Shown: piece by piece, positions 44,137 through 52,996 of the stretch
How positions within the stretch are numbered: the stretch's first letter is position 1
Layout of the letters: the number at the start of each line of letters is the position of its first letter
NCBI RefSeq assembly: GCF_900110135.1
Contig: NZ_FOCO01000002.1
Location: 62,001-126,000, forward strand
DNA from: Pseudorhodobacter antarcticus
GTDB taxonomy: Bacteria; Pseudomonadota; Alphaproteobacteria; Rhodobacterales; Rhodobacteraceae
DNA: 64,000 nucleotides
Reading direction: 5' to 3'
Program-made: the position numbers and the translations under genes
The notes under the pieces: model-generated
Told to the model about the DNA's origin: nothing
The model's input: the letters and a program-made list of their open reading frames with translations, nothing else
Database searches by the model: none

Positions 44137-44240
44137 GCTGAGGGGCTGTCTGCCCCCCCCGACGACACAAAAGGCTGGGGGGCTGTCTGCCCCCCCGACG
44201 ACACAAAAAGCTGGGGGGCTGTCTGCCTCCCAGACCCCCC
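44137..44240 (+). repeat. Tandem hairpin repeat, 2.8 copies of a 36-37 base unit
   Basis: Copies start at 44137, 44174 and 44210. Each begins GCTG and contains a G-run, CTGTCTG and a C-run that fold back on each other, so three hairpins stand in a row; copies 1 and 2 then share CGACGACACAAAA. It fills the gap between glcD and glcE. Open frames across the repeat are not credible as genes. Confidence 0.85.
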
Positions 44241-44264
44241 GAGGATATTTTTAAACAGAAAAAG
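44241..44264 (+). repeat. Divergent copy of the AGGTATTT-like element before glcE
   Basis: GAGGATATTT followed by an A-rich tail, directly after the third hairpin and ending just ahead of the glcE ribosome site. It resembles the element at 26903, 60572 and 60615 in its first ten bases only. Confidence 0.35.
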
Positions 44265-44269
44265 GGGCG

Positions 44270-45388
44270 ATGCGTATGACGCCTGCGAACGAGAGCGAAT
44301 TGGCGGAAGTGATTGCAGGGGCACAAGGACCGTTGCGCATTGTTGGTGGCGGCACGCGCGGGTTTGGGCCGGATGGCGGGGGTGAGGCGCTGCACATATC
44401 CGCGCTGACAGGGATTTCGCTGTATGAACCGGGTGCGCTGACCATTGTTGCAGGGGCAGGCACGCCGTTGGCAGAGGTGGAGGCCGCGCTTGCGCAAGGC
44501 GGGCAGCGGTTGCCGTTTGAAGTGCCGGATTTTCGGGGCCTGTTGGGGCGGGATGGGGTGTCGACCATTGGCGGGGTGGTTGCGGTGAACGCATCGGGGC
44601 CACGACGGATTCAGGCCGGGGCGTGCCGTGACAGCTTGATTGGCGTGCGTTTTGTCGATGGGGCAGGGACCATTTTGAAAAACGGCGGGCGGGTGATGAA
44701 AAACGTCACCGGCTATGACTTGGTCAAGCTGATGGCAGGGTCTTATGGCAGTTTGGGTGTGTTGACCGAGGTGGCGTGCAAAGTTCTGCCGCGCCCAGAG
44801 GCGGAGGCGACCTTGATCTCGGGGCCGTTGGATGGGGAGGCGGCGGTGGCCGCGATGTCGGCAGCCCTTGGATCACCGTTTGAGGTGACGGGGGCCGGTT
44901 ATGTGGGCGGCCGCGTGCGGTTGCGGATCGAAGGGATGGCGGGGTCGGTGGCTTACCGCACCGGGCAATTGACCAAGTTGATGGGCGCGTGGGATGTGGT
45001 GACGGACGCGGACAGCGCGGCTTTGTGGGCCGCGTTGCGCGATGTCAGTGATTTCGCCGGGCAGGCGGGGGCTGTGTGGCGCGTGTCGGTGAAACCATCC
45101 GATATGCCGGGGGTGTTGGCGCTGTTGCAAGATGCCCAAGTGATGTGTGATTGGGGCGGCGGGTTGATCTGGGCGCAGGTGCCGGACTTTGGCGATGCGC
45201 AGGCCATCCCGTTGCGCGCCCATATCGCAAACATTGGCGGCCATGCAAGTTTGATGCGCGCGGGGGCCGATACCTATGCGCAAGTGCCCGCATTTCATCC
45301 CGAAGCGCCCAGCGTGGCCGCCTTGACCGCCGCGTTGCGTGCCAAATTTGACCCGCGCGGGATTTTGAACCCCGGCAGGATGGGCTGA
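44270..45388 (+). CDS. glcE: Glycolate oxidase FAD-binding subunit GlcE
   Basis: A 372-residue FAD-binding subunit. LRIVGGGTRGFGPDGG is the FAD-binding start; FRGLLGRDGVSTIGGVVAVNASGPRRIQAG, GRVMKNVTGYDLVKLMAGSYGSLGVLTEV and RAKFDPRGILNPGRMG are GlcE hallmarks. AAAAAGGGG lies 3-11 bases ahead of ATG 44270; ATG 44276 is an alternative. Works with GlcD and GlcF. The next small gene starts 2 bases after its stop. Confidence 0.96.
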   Translation: MRMTPANESELAEVIAGAQGPLRIVGGGTRGFGPDGGGEALHISALTGISLYEPGALTIVAGAGTPLAEVEAALAQGGQRLPFEVPDFRGLLGRDGVSTIGGVVAVNASGPRRIQAGACRDSLIGVRFVDGAGTILKNGGRVMKNVTGYDLVKLMAGSYGSLGVLTEVACKVLPRPEAEATLISGPLDGEAAVAAMSAALGSPFEVTGAGYVGGRVRLRIEGMAGSVAYRTGQLTKLMGAWDVVTDADSAALWAALRDVSDFAGQAGAVWRVSVKPSDMPGVLALLQDAQVMCDWGGGLIWAQVPDFGDAQAIPLRAHIANIGGHASLMRAGADTYAQVPAFHPEAPSVAALTAALRAKFDPRGILNPGRMG

Positions 45389-45390
45389 AT

Positions 45391-45684
45391 ATGGGCAGTC
45401 TTTTTGCGCTGGGCACCGTGCTGGTGATCTATGTCTCGCTTGCGACCCTGCCCAAAGGGCCACCCGCCGTGATGGGTTTGGTGCTGGCGGGGGGCCTGAT
45501 TTTGTTGGGCTATCTGATCGCGCCTAACGCGGGTCATATCCTGACGCTGGCCTTGGTCGGCGCGGGTATGGCTGCGGCGGCCCAAGCCATGCGCAGGTTT
45601 ATCCCGCAGCGCCTTTACTTGCCGCTTTTGGGCGTTTTGCCCTTGCTGCTGCTATCCGTCCTTTTGGTGATCACCGGAGCTTGA
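45391..45684 (+). CDS. Small membrane protein inserted in the glycolate oxidase operon
   Basis: A 97-residue, very hydrophobic protein with three predicted helices (LFALGTVLVIYVSLATL, GLVLAGGLILLGYLIAP and LYLPLLGVLPLLLLSVLLVITGA) and one weaker segment (LTLALVGAGMAAAAQAM). No named family recognised. It starts 2 bases after glcE and ends 3 bases before glcF, so it is clearly part of the operon. It might anchor the oxidase to the membrane; this is inference. GTG/ATG use and GC match its neighbours. Confidence 0.75.
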   Translation: MGSLFALGTVLVIYVSLATLPKGPPAVMGLVLAGGLILLGYLIAPNAGHILTLALVGAGMAAAAQAMRRFIPQRLYLPLLGVLPLLLLSVLLVITGA

Positions 45685-45687
45685 CCC

Positions 45688-46977
45688 ATGCAAACCACCT
45701 TCACCCCCGAGCAGCTTAAAGACCCTGCAATTCAACGCAGCAACGAAATTTTGCGCAGTTGCGTGCATTGCGGCTTTTGCACTGCGACCTGTCCCACCTA
45801 TGCGGTTCTGGGTGATGAATTGGACAGCCCGCGCGGCCGGATTTATCTGATCAAGGATATGCTGGAACAGGGCCGCCCCGCCGATGCCAAAACGGTGAAA
45901 CACATTGACCGCTGCTTATCGTGTCTGGCCTGCATGACGACTTGCCCCAGCGGCGTGCATTACATGCATTTGGTGGATAACGCGCGGGAATATATTGAAA
46001 AAACCTATAAGCGCCCGCTGATGGACCGCCTGCTGCGCTGGACCTTGGCGCAGATTATCCCGCATCCCACGCGCTTTCGTCTGGCGCTGTTTGCTGCAAA
46101 ACTTGGGCGGCCCTTTGCGTTTTTGATGCCCGATGCACGGCTGCGTGCGATGCTGGAAATGGCCCCCAAAACCATCCCCCCCGTCAGCCGCAACGATGAC
46201 CCGCAAACATTTGCCCCCACCGGCCCGCGCAAATTCCGTGTGGCATTGATGACGGGTTGCGCGCAAAAGGCGCTGAACACCGACATCAACGATGCCACCA
46301 TTCGCATTTTGCAACGCTTGGGGTGTGAGGTGGTCGTGGCAAAGGGCATGGGCTGTTGCGGCGCATTGACCCATCACATGGGCAAGGCGGACCAAGCCCA
46401 CGCTTCCGCCGCCGCCAATATCCACGCGTGGATGGGGGAAAAGGCCAATGGTGGCCTGGACGGCGTGGTGATCAACACCTCCGGCTGCGGCACCACGATC
46501 AAGGATTACGGCCATATGTTTCGCAATGACCCGCTGGCGGCGGATGCGGCGGCGGTATCGGCCATGGCGATGGATATTTCCGAACTGCTGGTCAAAATCG
46601 GGCTGCCCGAAGGCGCACCTAAGGGCATCAAAGTCGCCTATCACGCCGCGTGCAGCTTGCAACACGGCCAGCAAATCAAAAACCACCCAAAGGATCTGCT
46701 GAAACGCGCGGGTTTCACCGTGGTCGAACCCGCCGACAGCCATCTGTGCTGCGGATCAGCCGGCACCTATAACCTGCTGCAACCCGAAATCAGCCAGCAA
46801 CTCAAAGCCCGCAAGGTCCAAACGCTGGAGGCGAAAACCCCCGATATCATCGCCGCAGGCAATATCGGCTGCATGATGCAAATCGGGTCGGGCACCAAAA
46901 TCCCGATGGTCCACACCGTCGAACTGCTCGATTGGGCCACAGGCGGGCCAAAACCGCGCGCCTTAACCAATGATTAA
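45688..46977 (+). CDS. glcF: Glycolate oxidase iron-sulfur subunit GlcF
   Basis: A 429-residue subunit. Two [4Fe-4S] motifs appear: CVHCGFCTATCPTY (residues about 27-40) and CLSCLACMTTCPSG (77-90). Two CCG domains follow with GMGCCGALTHHMG and LCCGSAGTYNLL. It passes electrons from the flavin subunits to the quinone pool. Start is the ATG at 45688, 3 bases after the small membrane-protein gene. No regulator gene (GlcC) is adjacent. Confidence 0.97.
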   Translation: MQTTFTPEQLKDPAIQRSNEILRSCVHCGFCTATCPTYAVLGDELDSPRGRIYLIKDMLEQGRPADAKTVKHIDRCLSCLACMTTCPSGVHYMHLVDNAREYIEKTYKRPLMDRLLRWTLAQIIPHPTRFRLALFAAKLGRPFAFLMPDARLRAMLEMAPKTIPPVSRNDDPQTFAPTGPRKFRVALMTGCAQKALNTDINDATIRILQRLGCEVVVAKGMGCCGALTHHMGKADQAHASAAANIHAWMGEKANGGLDGVVINTSGCGTTIKDYGHMFRNDPLAADAAAVSAMAMDISELLVKIGLPEGAPKGIKVAYHAACSLQHGQQIKNHPKDLLKRAGFTVVEPADSHLCCGSAGTYNLLQPEISQQLKARKVQTLEAKTPDIIAAGNIGCMMQIGSGTKIPMVHTVELLDWATGGPKPRALTND

Positions 46978-47039
46978 CAAACTGCCATAAAACCGCCTCA
47001 AACGCCCCTTACGCCGACCCTCCTATACCCGGAGGTTGA

Positions 47040-47864
47040 ATGACTGTGATAAAAACCCTGTCCCGGATCGCCCTGTGCATCATGCTGGTGTTCGCCGTGC
47101 GTGGTGCGGCCTATGCCCAAGATGCGTCGCTGCACCGCCTGAACACGGGCGATGAAAGCCGGGGCTGGGATGCCGTGGGCCGCTTGAACATGGGCAAACG
47201 CAGCTTTTGCACGGGCGCGTTGATTGCGCCAAACCTTGTGCTAACGGCCGCGCATTGCCTGTTTGACAGTAAAACCGGGGTGCGCATCGACCCCGATCAA
47301 ATCGAATTTCTGGCGGGCTGGCGCAATGGCCGCGCCGCGGCGTATCGCGGCATCAAACGCGCTGTGGCCCACCCCGAATACGTCTATGGCGGCGGCGACA
47401 GGCTGACCCGCGTCGCCTTTGATCTGGCGCTTTTGGAACTCGACCACCCCATCCGCATCCCCTCCATCCAACCTTTTGAAACCGACCCCTTACCCGCCAA
47501 AGGGGATGAGGTGGGCGTCGTCTCCTACGCTCTCGACCGCGCCGAAGCGCCCAGTTTGCAAAAACTGTGCCACGTCCTGAACCGCGATGAAAAGCTGCTC
47601 GTCCTCTCTTGCTCTGTCGATTTCGGCTCCTCTGGCGCGCCCGTTTTCTCTATCCGCGATGGCGTGGCCCGCGTGGTGTCCGTGGTGTCGTCCAAGGCCG
47701 ATTATGATGGCGATCAAGTTGCCCTTGGCACCACGTTACAAGGGCCGCTGGAAACCCTGCGCGCGGCGCTGGCCGATGAATCCAGCCCCTTTCAAAAAGC
47801 TGACCCCGCCTTGCGCGCGATGGAAGCGGGCGCAGGCAGCACCGCCAAGTTTGTAAAACCATGA
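47040..47864 (+). CDS. Secreted trypsin-like serine protease, copy 1
   Basis: A 274-residue S1-family protease with an N-terminal signal peptide (about 1-26, ending AYAQ). The triad is intact: His in LTAAHC, Asp in FDLALLEL and Ser in DFGSSGAPVF. Cys pairs near CTGALI/AAHC and LCHV/LSCS suggest two disulfides. It resembles V8-type (S1B) enzymes more than trypsin in the GSSGAPV motif. It overlaps the next protease gene by ATGA. Confidence 0.88.
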   Translation: MTVIKTLSRIALCIMLVFAVRGAAYAQDASLHRLNTGDESRGWDAVGRLNMGKRSFCTGALIAPNLVLTAAHCLFDSKTGVRIDPDQIEFLAGWRNGRAAAYRGIKRAVAHPEYVYGGGDRLTRVAFDLALLELDHPIRIPSIQPFETDPLPAKGDEVGVVSYALDRAEAPSLQKLCHVLNRDEKLLVLSCSVDFGSSGAPVFSIRDGVARVVSVVSSKADYDGDQVALGTTLQGPLETLRAALADESSPFQKADPALRAMEAGAGSTAKFVKP

Positions 47865-48715
47865 TCCGCGCCCTCACCCTCACCCTCGCCCTCCTGCTCG
47901 CCACCCCCGTTACCGCACAAACGGGGGCGCAAACTGGCGCGCAAACCTCCAGCCTCGAGTCCCTCACCCGCCGCGATCAAGTGCTGGGCTGGGAGGCGGT
48001 TGGCCGCATCGACATGGGCAACGGCGGCTATTGTACAGGCACCCTGATCGCCCCCGATCTGGTGCTAACGGCGGCGCATTGCCTGTTTGACAGCCGCACG
48101 CAGGCCCCATACGACCCTGCCCAAATCCAATTTCGCGCGGGCCTGCGCGATGATAAAATCATCGCCACGGGCCGCGTGCGCCGCGCGGTGGCCCATCCCG
48201 GCTACCCTCCCTTTAGCCCTGTCACCACCAACAGCATTGCCCATGATGTTGCCCTGCTGGAACTGTCCGAACCCATCCCCGCAGGCCGCGCCGCCCCCTT
48301 TGCCATTGCCGCCGCTGCCACCGGCGCACAAATCAGCGTGGTGTCTTACGCCCGCGCGCGCGATGATGCGCCGTCTTGGCAACGCTCGTGCAACATCAGC
48401 AAACAAGACGCCGCCATTTTGTCCTTTGATTGCGATGTCGATCACGGTGCCTCTGGCGCGCCCGTGTTCGATTTGTCCATGGGCAGGGCCAAAATCATCT
48501 CCATTATCTCCTCGGGGCGTCGGGAAAAGACAAGAACGGTCAGCTACGGCATGCGCTTGCCCGACCATGTGGACACGCTCAAGGCAGCACTCCGGTCCGG
48601 CAAGGGTGTCATCCTTGCCAAAGGTGATGCGCCCTTGGCCCAAATCCGGCGCATCGGCGTGGGCACGCAAACGGGCACCAGCGCGCGCTTTGTCAAAGCC
48701 CGCACCACCCCTTGA
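47861..48715 (+). CDS. Secreted trypsin-like serine protease, copy 2
   Basis: A 284-residue paralog of the preceding gene. Signal peptide about 1-21; then a small TGAQTGAQTSS repeat; His in VLTAAHCLFDS, Asp in HDVALLEL and Ser in DHGASGAPVFD. The stretch LIAPDLVLTAAHCLFDS is almost the same as in copy 1 and marks a tandem duplication. Coupled by ATGA overlap, so both are made together. The cleavage preference is unknown. Confidence 0.88.
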   Translation: MIRALTLTLALLLATPVTAQTGAQTGAQTSSLESLTRRDQVLGWEAVGRIDMGNGGYCTGTLIAPDLVLTAAHCLFDSRTQAPYDPAQIQFRAGLRDDKIIATGRVRRAVAHPGYPPFSPVTTNSIAHDVALLELSEPIPAGRAAPFAIAAAATGAQISVVSYARARDDAPSWQRSCNISKQDAAILSFDCDVDHGASGAPVFDLSMGRAKIISIISSGRREKTRTVSYGMRLPDHVDTLKAALRSGKGVILAKGDAPLAQIRRIGVGTQTGTSARFVKARTTP

Positions 48716-48828
48716 AACCCGCCCAAACGCATCCCAAATTTGGTTAGCAGGTGCCGCAACGGGCCTGCACCCAACCCGTGGCCCGTCCAAAACCGGAGGG
48801 CCGCACGCATCGCTTTACGGAGGATGAT

Positions 48829-49311
48829 ATGCGTAATTTCGACCTAACGCCGCTTTACCGCGCCACAATCGGCTTTGACCGCGTGGCCGATATGATGGAC
48901 CGCGCGCTGACCGCCGATTTGGCCCAGCCCAGCTATCCCCCCTATAACATTGAAAAGACTGATGAAAATGATTACCGCATTTCCATCGCCGTCGCAGGCT
49001 TCACCCCGGACGAATTAAGCGTGGAGGTGCGCGATGCCACTTTGATCGTCGCCGCCCGCAAAGGGGATGAAGATGCGCCGCGCCAATTCCTGCACCGTGG
49101 CATCGCCACCCGCGCCTTTGCCCGCCGTTTCGCGCTGGCCGATCATATGCGCGTCACGGGTGCCGTGCACGAAAACGGTATGCTGCACATCGAACTGGTG
49201 CGCGAAATGCCCGAGGCGTTGAAGCCCCGCCGCATCGAAATTGCGCGCAGCCCGCAGCGGCCTATCCAGCCACGCATCGCGAACAATCTGCCGGAAACCG
49301 TTGAAACCTAA
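48829..49311 (+). CDS. Hsp20/IbpA family small heat-shock protein
   Basis: A 160-residue protein of the alpha-crystallin family. MRNFDLTPLYRATIGFDRVADMMD at the start and the central beta-sandwich YNIEKTDENDYRISIAVAGF and the conserved GMLHIELVREMPE region are typical of IbpA-like small chaperones. The start at 48829 has CGGAGGATG before it. It is 113 bases beyond the protease pair. No clear heat-shock promoter or thermosensor seen upstream. Confidence 0.94.
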   Translation: MRNFDLTPLYRATIGFDRVADMMDRALTADLAQPSYPPYNIEKTDENDYRISIAVAGFTPDELSVEVRDATLIVAARKGDEDAPRQFLHRGIATRAFARRFALADHMRVTGAVHENGMLHIELVREMPEALKPRRIEIARSPQRPIQPRIANNLPETVET

Positions 49312-49359
49312 CTTAAAACCGGGCGCGCCTGCCTCTTTCATCAAGGGCGGGGCGCGCCC

Positions 49360-50919
49360 TCAATAATCGCGAATTTCAATCAGTCGCGGCCCGCGCGCGC
49401 CCACCGCCGCCGCCAACTGCGCCGCATCGGGTGCAATGCAAACATAGGGCAAATCACAGGCCCGCGCGAACGCCTCCAATCCCAGCGGTGACGGTGCGCA
49501 GCCAATCACCTCCGTGCCCGCCGCCCGCATCGCATCGGCAATTTCCCCATATCCGGCGTTGTTCCAAACCAAATAGGTGATGTCCAACCCCTCATCCACC
49601 GCCACGCGCAGCTCTGCTGGCGAAAACTGCAACCCGCCATCGCCAATCAGGCAAAACACGCGGGCATCGGGGGCCGCAATCGCTGCCCCCACCGCCGCCC
49701 CCGTTGCAAACCCCAGCGCGCCATATCCCGTGGCCGCGTTGAACCAACCGCCCGCGCGGTCGTGGTCATACAGCAAATTCCCCGCATAAACCGGCTGCGT
49801 GCTGTCGCCCACTACAATCGCGCCCGGCACGGCGTCCCGCAGCGCTTCCAGCATCGCAATCTGCCCCGGCATGGCCGCGCCAAGGCCCGCCACCTCTGCC
49901 CGCGCCGCCGCCAAACTGGCCTGTGCCCGCGCCGCCCCATCGCCGCCCGCGCGCGCAGGCAAACCCGCAATCAGCGCCGCCACCACCGCCGCCGCATCGC
50001 CCTGAAGGACCACCCGTGCCTGATGCCGCGCCAGTTGCTGACCACAAATATCCACGCGGATCATCCCCGACACATCGGGAAATCCGCCCCGCACATACAT
50101 GTCATAATCGGTCGGCCCAAATTCGGTGCCAATCGCAAGCACTTGATCGGACGCCGCAATCAACGCCCGCACCGCATCCAAACTGGGCGATGCCGCCACC
50201 GACAGTGTCCCTTGGCAAATCCCGCGCCCGTTCACCGTCTGCACCACCGGCGCGTCCAGCGCAGCCGCCAGCCCCGCCACATCCGCCCGCCGTGCGCCCC
50301 CGCCCGCCAAAATCACGGGCCGCCGCGCCGCCGCCAACCAACCCACCGCTTGCGCCACCAAATCGGGGCAAGGGGCTGCCACAGGCACAGGCAGCGGCGC
50401 GCCAACCTCCACCGCCGCCATCCCCATCACATCCACCGGCACCTCAATATGCACCGGGCCGGGCCGCCCCCCCAACATCGCGGCAAAGGCCCTATCCAAA
50501 CACTGCTCCAACACCTCCGGCGATGTCACTTGAAAACTGGGGCACAGCGCGCCCACCAACCCCGCTTGGTCGGGCAATTCATGCAACGCGCCCATGCCCA
50601 GCCCCAAACTGCCCCGCCGATTGACCCCCGAAATCACCAGCATCGGCACGCTATCCGCCCGCGCCTGCGCCATCGCGGTTAGCGTGTTGGTCACCCCCGG
50701 CCCGGTGATCACAAACGCCACCCCCGGCCGCCCCGAAACGCGGGCATATCCATCGGCCATAAACCCCGCCCCTTGTTCATGGCGCGGCGTCACATGGCGC
50801 ATCCCCGACCCCGCCAGCCCGCGATACAGCTCAATCGTATGCACGCCGGGGATGCCAAAAACCACCTCAACGCCCCGCGCGCGCAGGCCTTGGGTCAACG
50901 CCTCGCCCACGGTCGTCAT
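49360..50919 (-). CDS. aruI: Thiamine-diphosphate enzyme, probably 5-guanidino-2-oxopentanoate decarboxylase-like
   Basis: A 519-residue member of the acetolactate-synthase-like family. GIPGVHTIELYRGL, catalytic Glu48 in TPRHEQGAGFMADGYAR, the FAD/ADP-like middle domain, and the ThDP motif GDGG...NN (426-454) are intact. The N-terminal sequence resembles AruI (2-ketoarginine decarboxylase) more than acetolactate synthase. It overlaps the AruH-like gene by 4 bases, supporting a two-step transamination and decarboxylation. Start at 50919; an in-frame leader to 50970 is unlikely. The substrate is inferred. Confidence 0.72.
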   Translation of the reverse strand: MTTVGEALTQGLRARGVEVVFGIPGVHTIELYRGLAGSGMRHVTPRHEQGAGFMADGYARVSGRPGVAFVITGPGVTNTLTAMAQARADSVPMLVISGVNRRGSLGLGMGALHELPDQAGLVGALCPSFQVTSPEVLEQCLDRAFAAMLGGRPGPVHIEVPVDVMGMAAVEVGAPLPVPVAAPCPDLVAQAVGWLAAARRPVILAGGGARRADVAGLAAALDAPVVQTVNGRGICQGTLSVAASPSLDAVRALIAASDQVLAIGTEFGPTDYDMYVRGGFPDVSGMIRVDICGQQLARHQARVVLQGDAAAVVAALIAGLPARAGGDGAARAQASLAAARAEVAGLGAAMPGQIAMLEALRDAVPGAIVVGDSTQPVYAGNLLYDHDRAGGWFNAATGYGALGFATGAAVGAAIAAPDARVFCLIGDGGLQFSPAELRVAVDEGLDITYLVWNNAGYGEIADAMRAAGTEVIGCAPSPLGLEAFARACDLPYVCIAPDAAQLAAAVGARGPRLIEIRDY

Positions 50920-52097
50920 GTCCGCTGCCCGCCCGAAAATTTTGGCGCAAACCGCGCAATCCGCACGCAAGCCTCCGCGATCACATCATCGGGCTGTGTC
51001 AAACTCACCCGCACCCACCCCCGCAACGCCGCCCCGAACGATGGCCCCGGCATCACCGCGACTCCCTCGGCCTCCAGCAACGCCAGCGCAAACGCCTCGC
51101 CGTCCGTGCCCACATCGACCAGCGCAAACATCCCCGCATCCGGCCTGTGCACCGCCAACCCCGCCACGCCGTCCAGCGCGTCAAACACCAAATCCGCCCG
51201 CCGCGCAAACCGTGCGCACATCCCCACAGCCACCGGCGACCCCGCCTTAATCGCCGCCGCCGTCATATCCGCGATGAACGGCTGGTTGCCAAACAACATG
51301 GTTTCGGACAGCGGCAACAAGGCCTGCACAAACGCCTCCGGCCCCACGCACCACCCCGACCGAAACCCCGGCGCCGCATGGCTTTTGGAAATAGACGATG
51401 CCACAATCACCCGCTCCGCCAAATCTGGCAGGTCCAGCGGCGACGCAAAGGTCACGCCCTCAAACACCAAATCCTCATACACCTCGTCGCACAAAATCCA
51501 CAGATCATGTGCCTTTGCCACCGCGCCAATCGCCGCAAAATCGGCACGGGTCAAAACCGCGCCAGTCGGGTTGTGCGGCGAATTCAACATGATAACCCGC
51601 GTGGCAGGCGTGACCCGCGCCGCAATATCATCCGCCGCAACCCGAAATCCCGTATTCGCGCGCAATGGCACAGGCACGGCCACCGCCCCCGTGGCCGCGA
51701 TCAACCCTTCATAGGTTGCATACATAGGGTCGCCCACCAGCACCTCATCGCCGGCCCCCACCAACCCCATCAACACCGCATAAAGCGTGGTCTGCGTGCC
51801 CGGAAAACACATAATTTGCGCCGGCGTAATCGCCCGCCCGCGCCGCGCCGAATACCGATCGGCCAGCGCACGCAGCAGCGCCGCCTCGCCTTGCCCATTG
51901 GAATATCCCGTGCGCCCCGCCCGCATCGCCGCCGCCGCCACGTCCATCAACGCGTCCGGCGTGGCCACATCCGGCTCGCCAATCGTCAGCTCAATCACCG
52001 CTCGCCCCTCGGCCTTCATCGCGCGCGCGCGGGCATGCACCGCCCATTTCGCCCCGCCCAACCCCGCCAAACGCTCCGTCACCGCTGCATATCTCAT
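50916..52097 (-). CDS. aruH: PLP-dependent aminotransferase, AruH-like (arginine:pyruvate type)
   Basis: A 393-residue fold type I aminotransferase. Motifs: IGEPDVATP, NSPHNPTG (172-179), CDEVYEDL and the PLP-binding Lys238 in SSISKSHA. It resembles AruH (arginine:pyruvate transaminase), but substrate cannot be fixed from sequence. ATGA overlap with the decarboxylase. Divergent from the ABC transporter ATPase gene with 78 bases between starts; the start at 52097 follows GGGGGCGA. Confidence 0.72.
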   Translation of the reverse strand: MRYAAVTERLAGLGGAKWAVHARARAMKAEGRAVIELTIGEPDVATPDALMDVAAAAMRAGRTGYSNGQGEAALLRALADRYSARRGRAITPAQIMCFPGTQTTLYAVLMGLVGAGDEVLVGDPMYATYEGLIAATGAVAVPVPLRANTGFRVAADDIAARVTPATRVIMLNSPHNPTGAVLTRADFAAIGAVAKAHDLWILCDEVYEDLVFEGVTFASPLDLPDLAERVIVASSISKSHAAPGFRSGWCVGPEAFVQALLPLSETMLFGNQPFIADMTAAAIKAGSPVAVGMCARFARRADLVFDALDGVAGLAVHRPDAGMFALVDVGTDGEAFALALLEAEGVAVMPGPSFGAALRGWVRVSLTQPDDVIAEACVRIARFAPKFSGGQRT

Positions 52098-52175
52098 GCC
52101 AATCGCCCCCAAATTATGGCTTGCACAATCACGCCTTGGCGGGTGTACTGCAATGGTGAACTTGATGATGGACCC

Positions 52176-52949
52176 ATGACTGCACCAAACACACCCAGCG
52201 TTGAGGCGATCCGCGTGGAACGGTTGCACAAATCCTTTGGCCCACTGGAGGTGCTTAAAGGCGTCAATCTAACCGCGCATCAAGGCGATGTGGTGGCGAT
52301 CATCGGCGGCTCCGGCTCCGGCAAATCCACCATGCTGCGCTGCATCAACTTCCTTGAAACCCCCACCTCCGGCCGCATTATCATTGGCGGGCAGGAGGTT
52401 GCCTTGCGCCCAGATGGCCAACCCGCCAACCGCAAACAAATCGAAAATCTGCGCCAAAGCCTTGGCATGGTGTTCCAGCAATTCAACCTGTGGTCCCACA
52501 AAACCGTGCTGGAAAATTTGATCGAGGTGCCGACCCAAGTCCTAAAAATCCCCAAGGATCAGGCGATCACCCGTGCCCGCGCCCTGCTCGACCGGGTCGG
52601 GCTGGCCGATAAGGAAAACACCTATCCCGCCTTCATGTCGGGGGGCCAGCAGCAACGCGCCGCCATTGCCCGCGCCCTTGCCATAAACCCCCGCGCCATG
52701 CTGTTTGATGAACCCACATCCGCACTCGACCCCGAATTGGTGGGTGAGGTGCTGGGCGTCATCCGCGATCTGGCAACCGAAGGCCGCACCATGATCCTTG
52801 TCACCCACGAAATGAAATTCGCGCGTGAGGTGGCAAGCCACGTCATCTACCTCCACAATGGCGTGATTGAGGAGGAGGGGCCACCCGACCAATTGTTCGC
52901 CGCGCCAAAATCTGAACGATTGCAACAATTTCTTGCGACTGTGGGCTAA
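52176..52949 (+). CDS. Amino acid ABC transporter ATP-binding protein (HisP/ArtP class)
   Basis: A 257-residue ATPase. Walker A GGSGSGKST (44-52), Q-loop VFQQFNLW, signature MSGGQQQR and Walker B AMLFDEPTSALD followed by the H-loop VTHEMKFAREV are intact. Class features resemble HisP, the ATPase for basic amino acids. First gene of a complete four-gene importer, divergent from the AruH/AruI-like pair. Confidence 0.94.
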   Translation: MTAPNTPSVEAIRVERLHKSFGPLEVLKGVNLTAHQGDVVAIIGGSGSGKSTMLRCINFLETPTSGRIIIGGQEVALRPDGQPANRKQIENLRQSLGMVFQQFNLWSHKTVLENLIEVPTQVLKIPKDQAITRARALLDRVGLADKENTYPAFMSGGQQQRAAIARALAINPRAMLFDEPTSALDPELVGEVLGVIRDLATEGRTMILVTHEMKFAREVASHVIYLHNGVIEEEGPPDQLFAAPKSERLQQFLATVG

Positions 52950-52964
52950 TTCCTCGCCAATATT

Positions 52965-52996
52965 ATCAAAAAACGAACAAATCAAAAAACGAACCA
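52965..52996 (+). repeat. 16-base tandem duplication upstream of the binding-protein gene
   Basis: ATCAAAAAACGAACAA (52965-52980) is followed directly by ATCAAAAAACGAACCA (52981-52996), identical at 15 of 16 positions. It ends 18 bases upstream of the binding-protein start, just ahead of its AAGGAG site. It could be a regulator site or a recent slippage duplication in an A-rich leader. Confidence 0.85.

Noticed and set aside
44137-44240. Possible CRISPR-like array
   Set aside because: Units are directly adjacent without unique spacers and there are no cas genes.
44128-44385. Open frame with repeated PPDDTK and WGAVC peptides across the glcD-glcE repeat
   Set aside because: The repeats arise from the DNA hairpin units; the frame then runs into glcE in another phase and has no ribosome site.
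51147-52175. Long N-terminal extension of the ABC ATPase gene
   Set aside because: It lies antisense to the aminotransferase and is Arg/His-rich shadow; the true start is the ATG at 52176 where homology begins.
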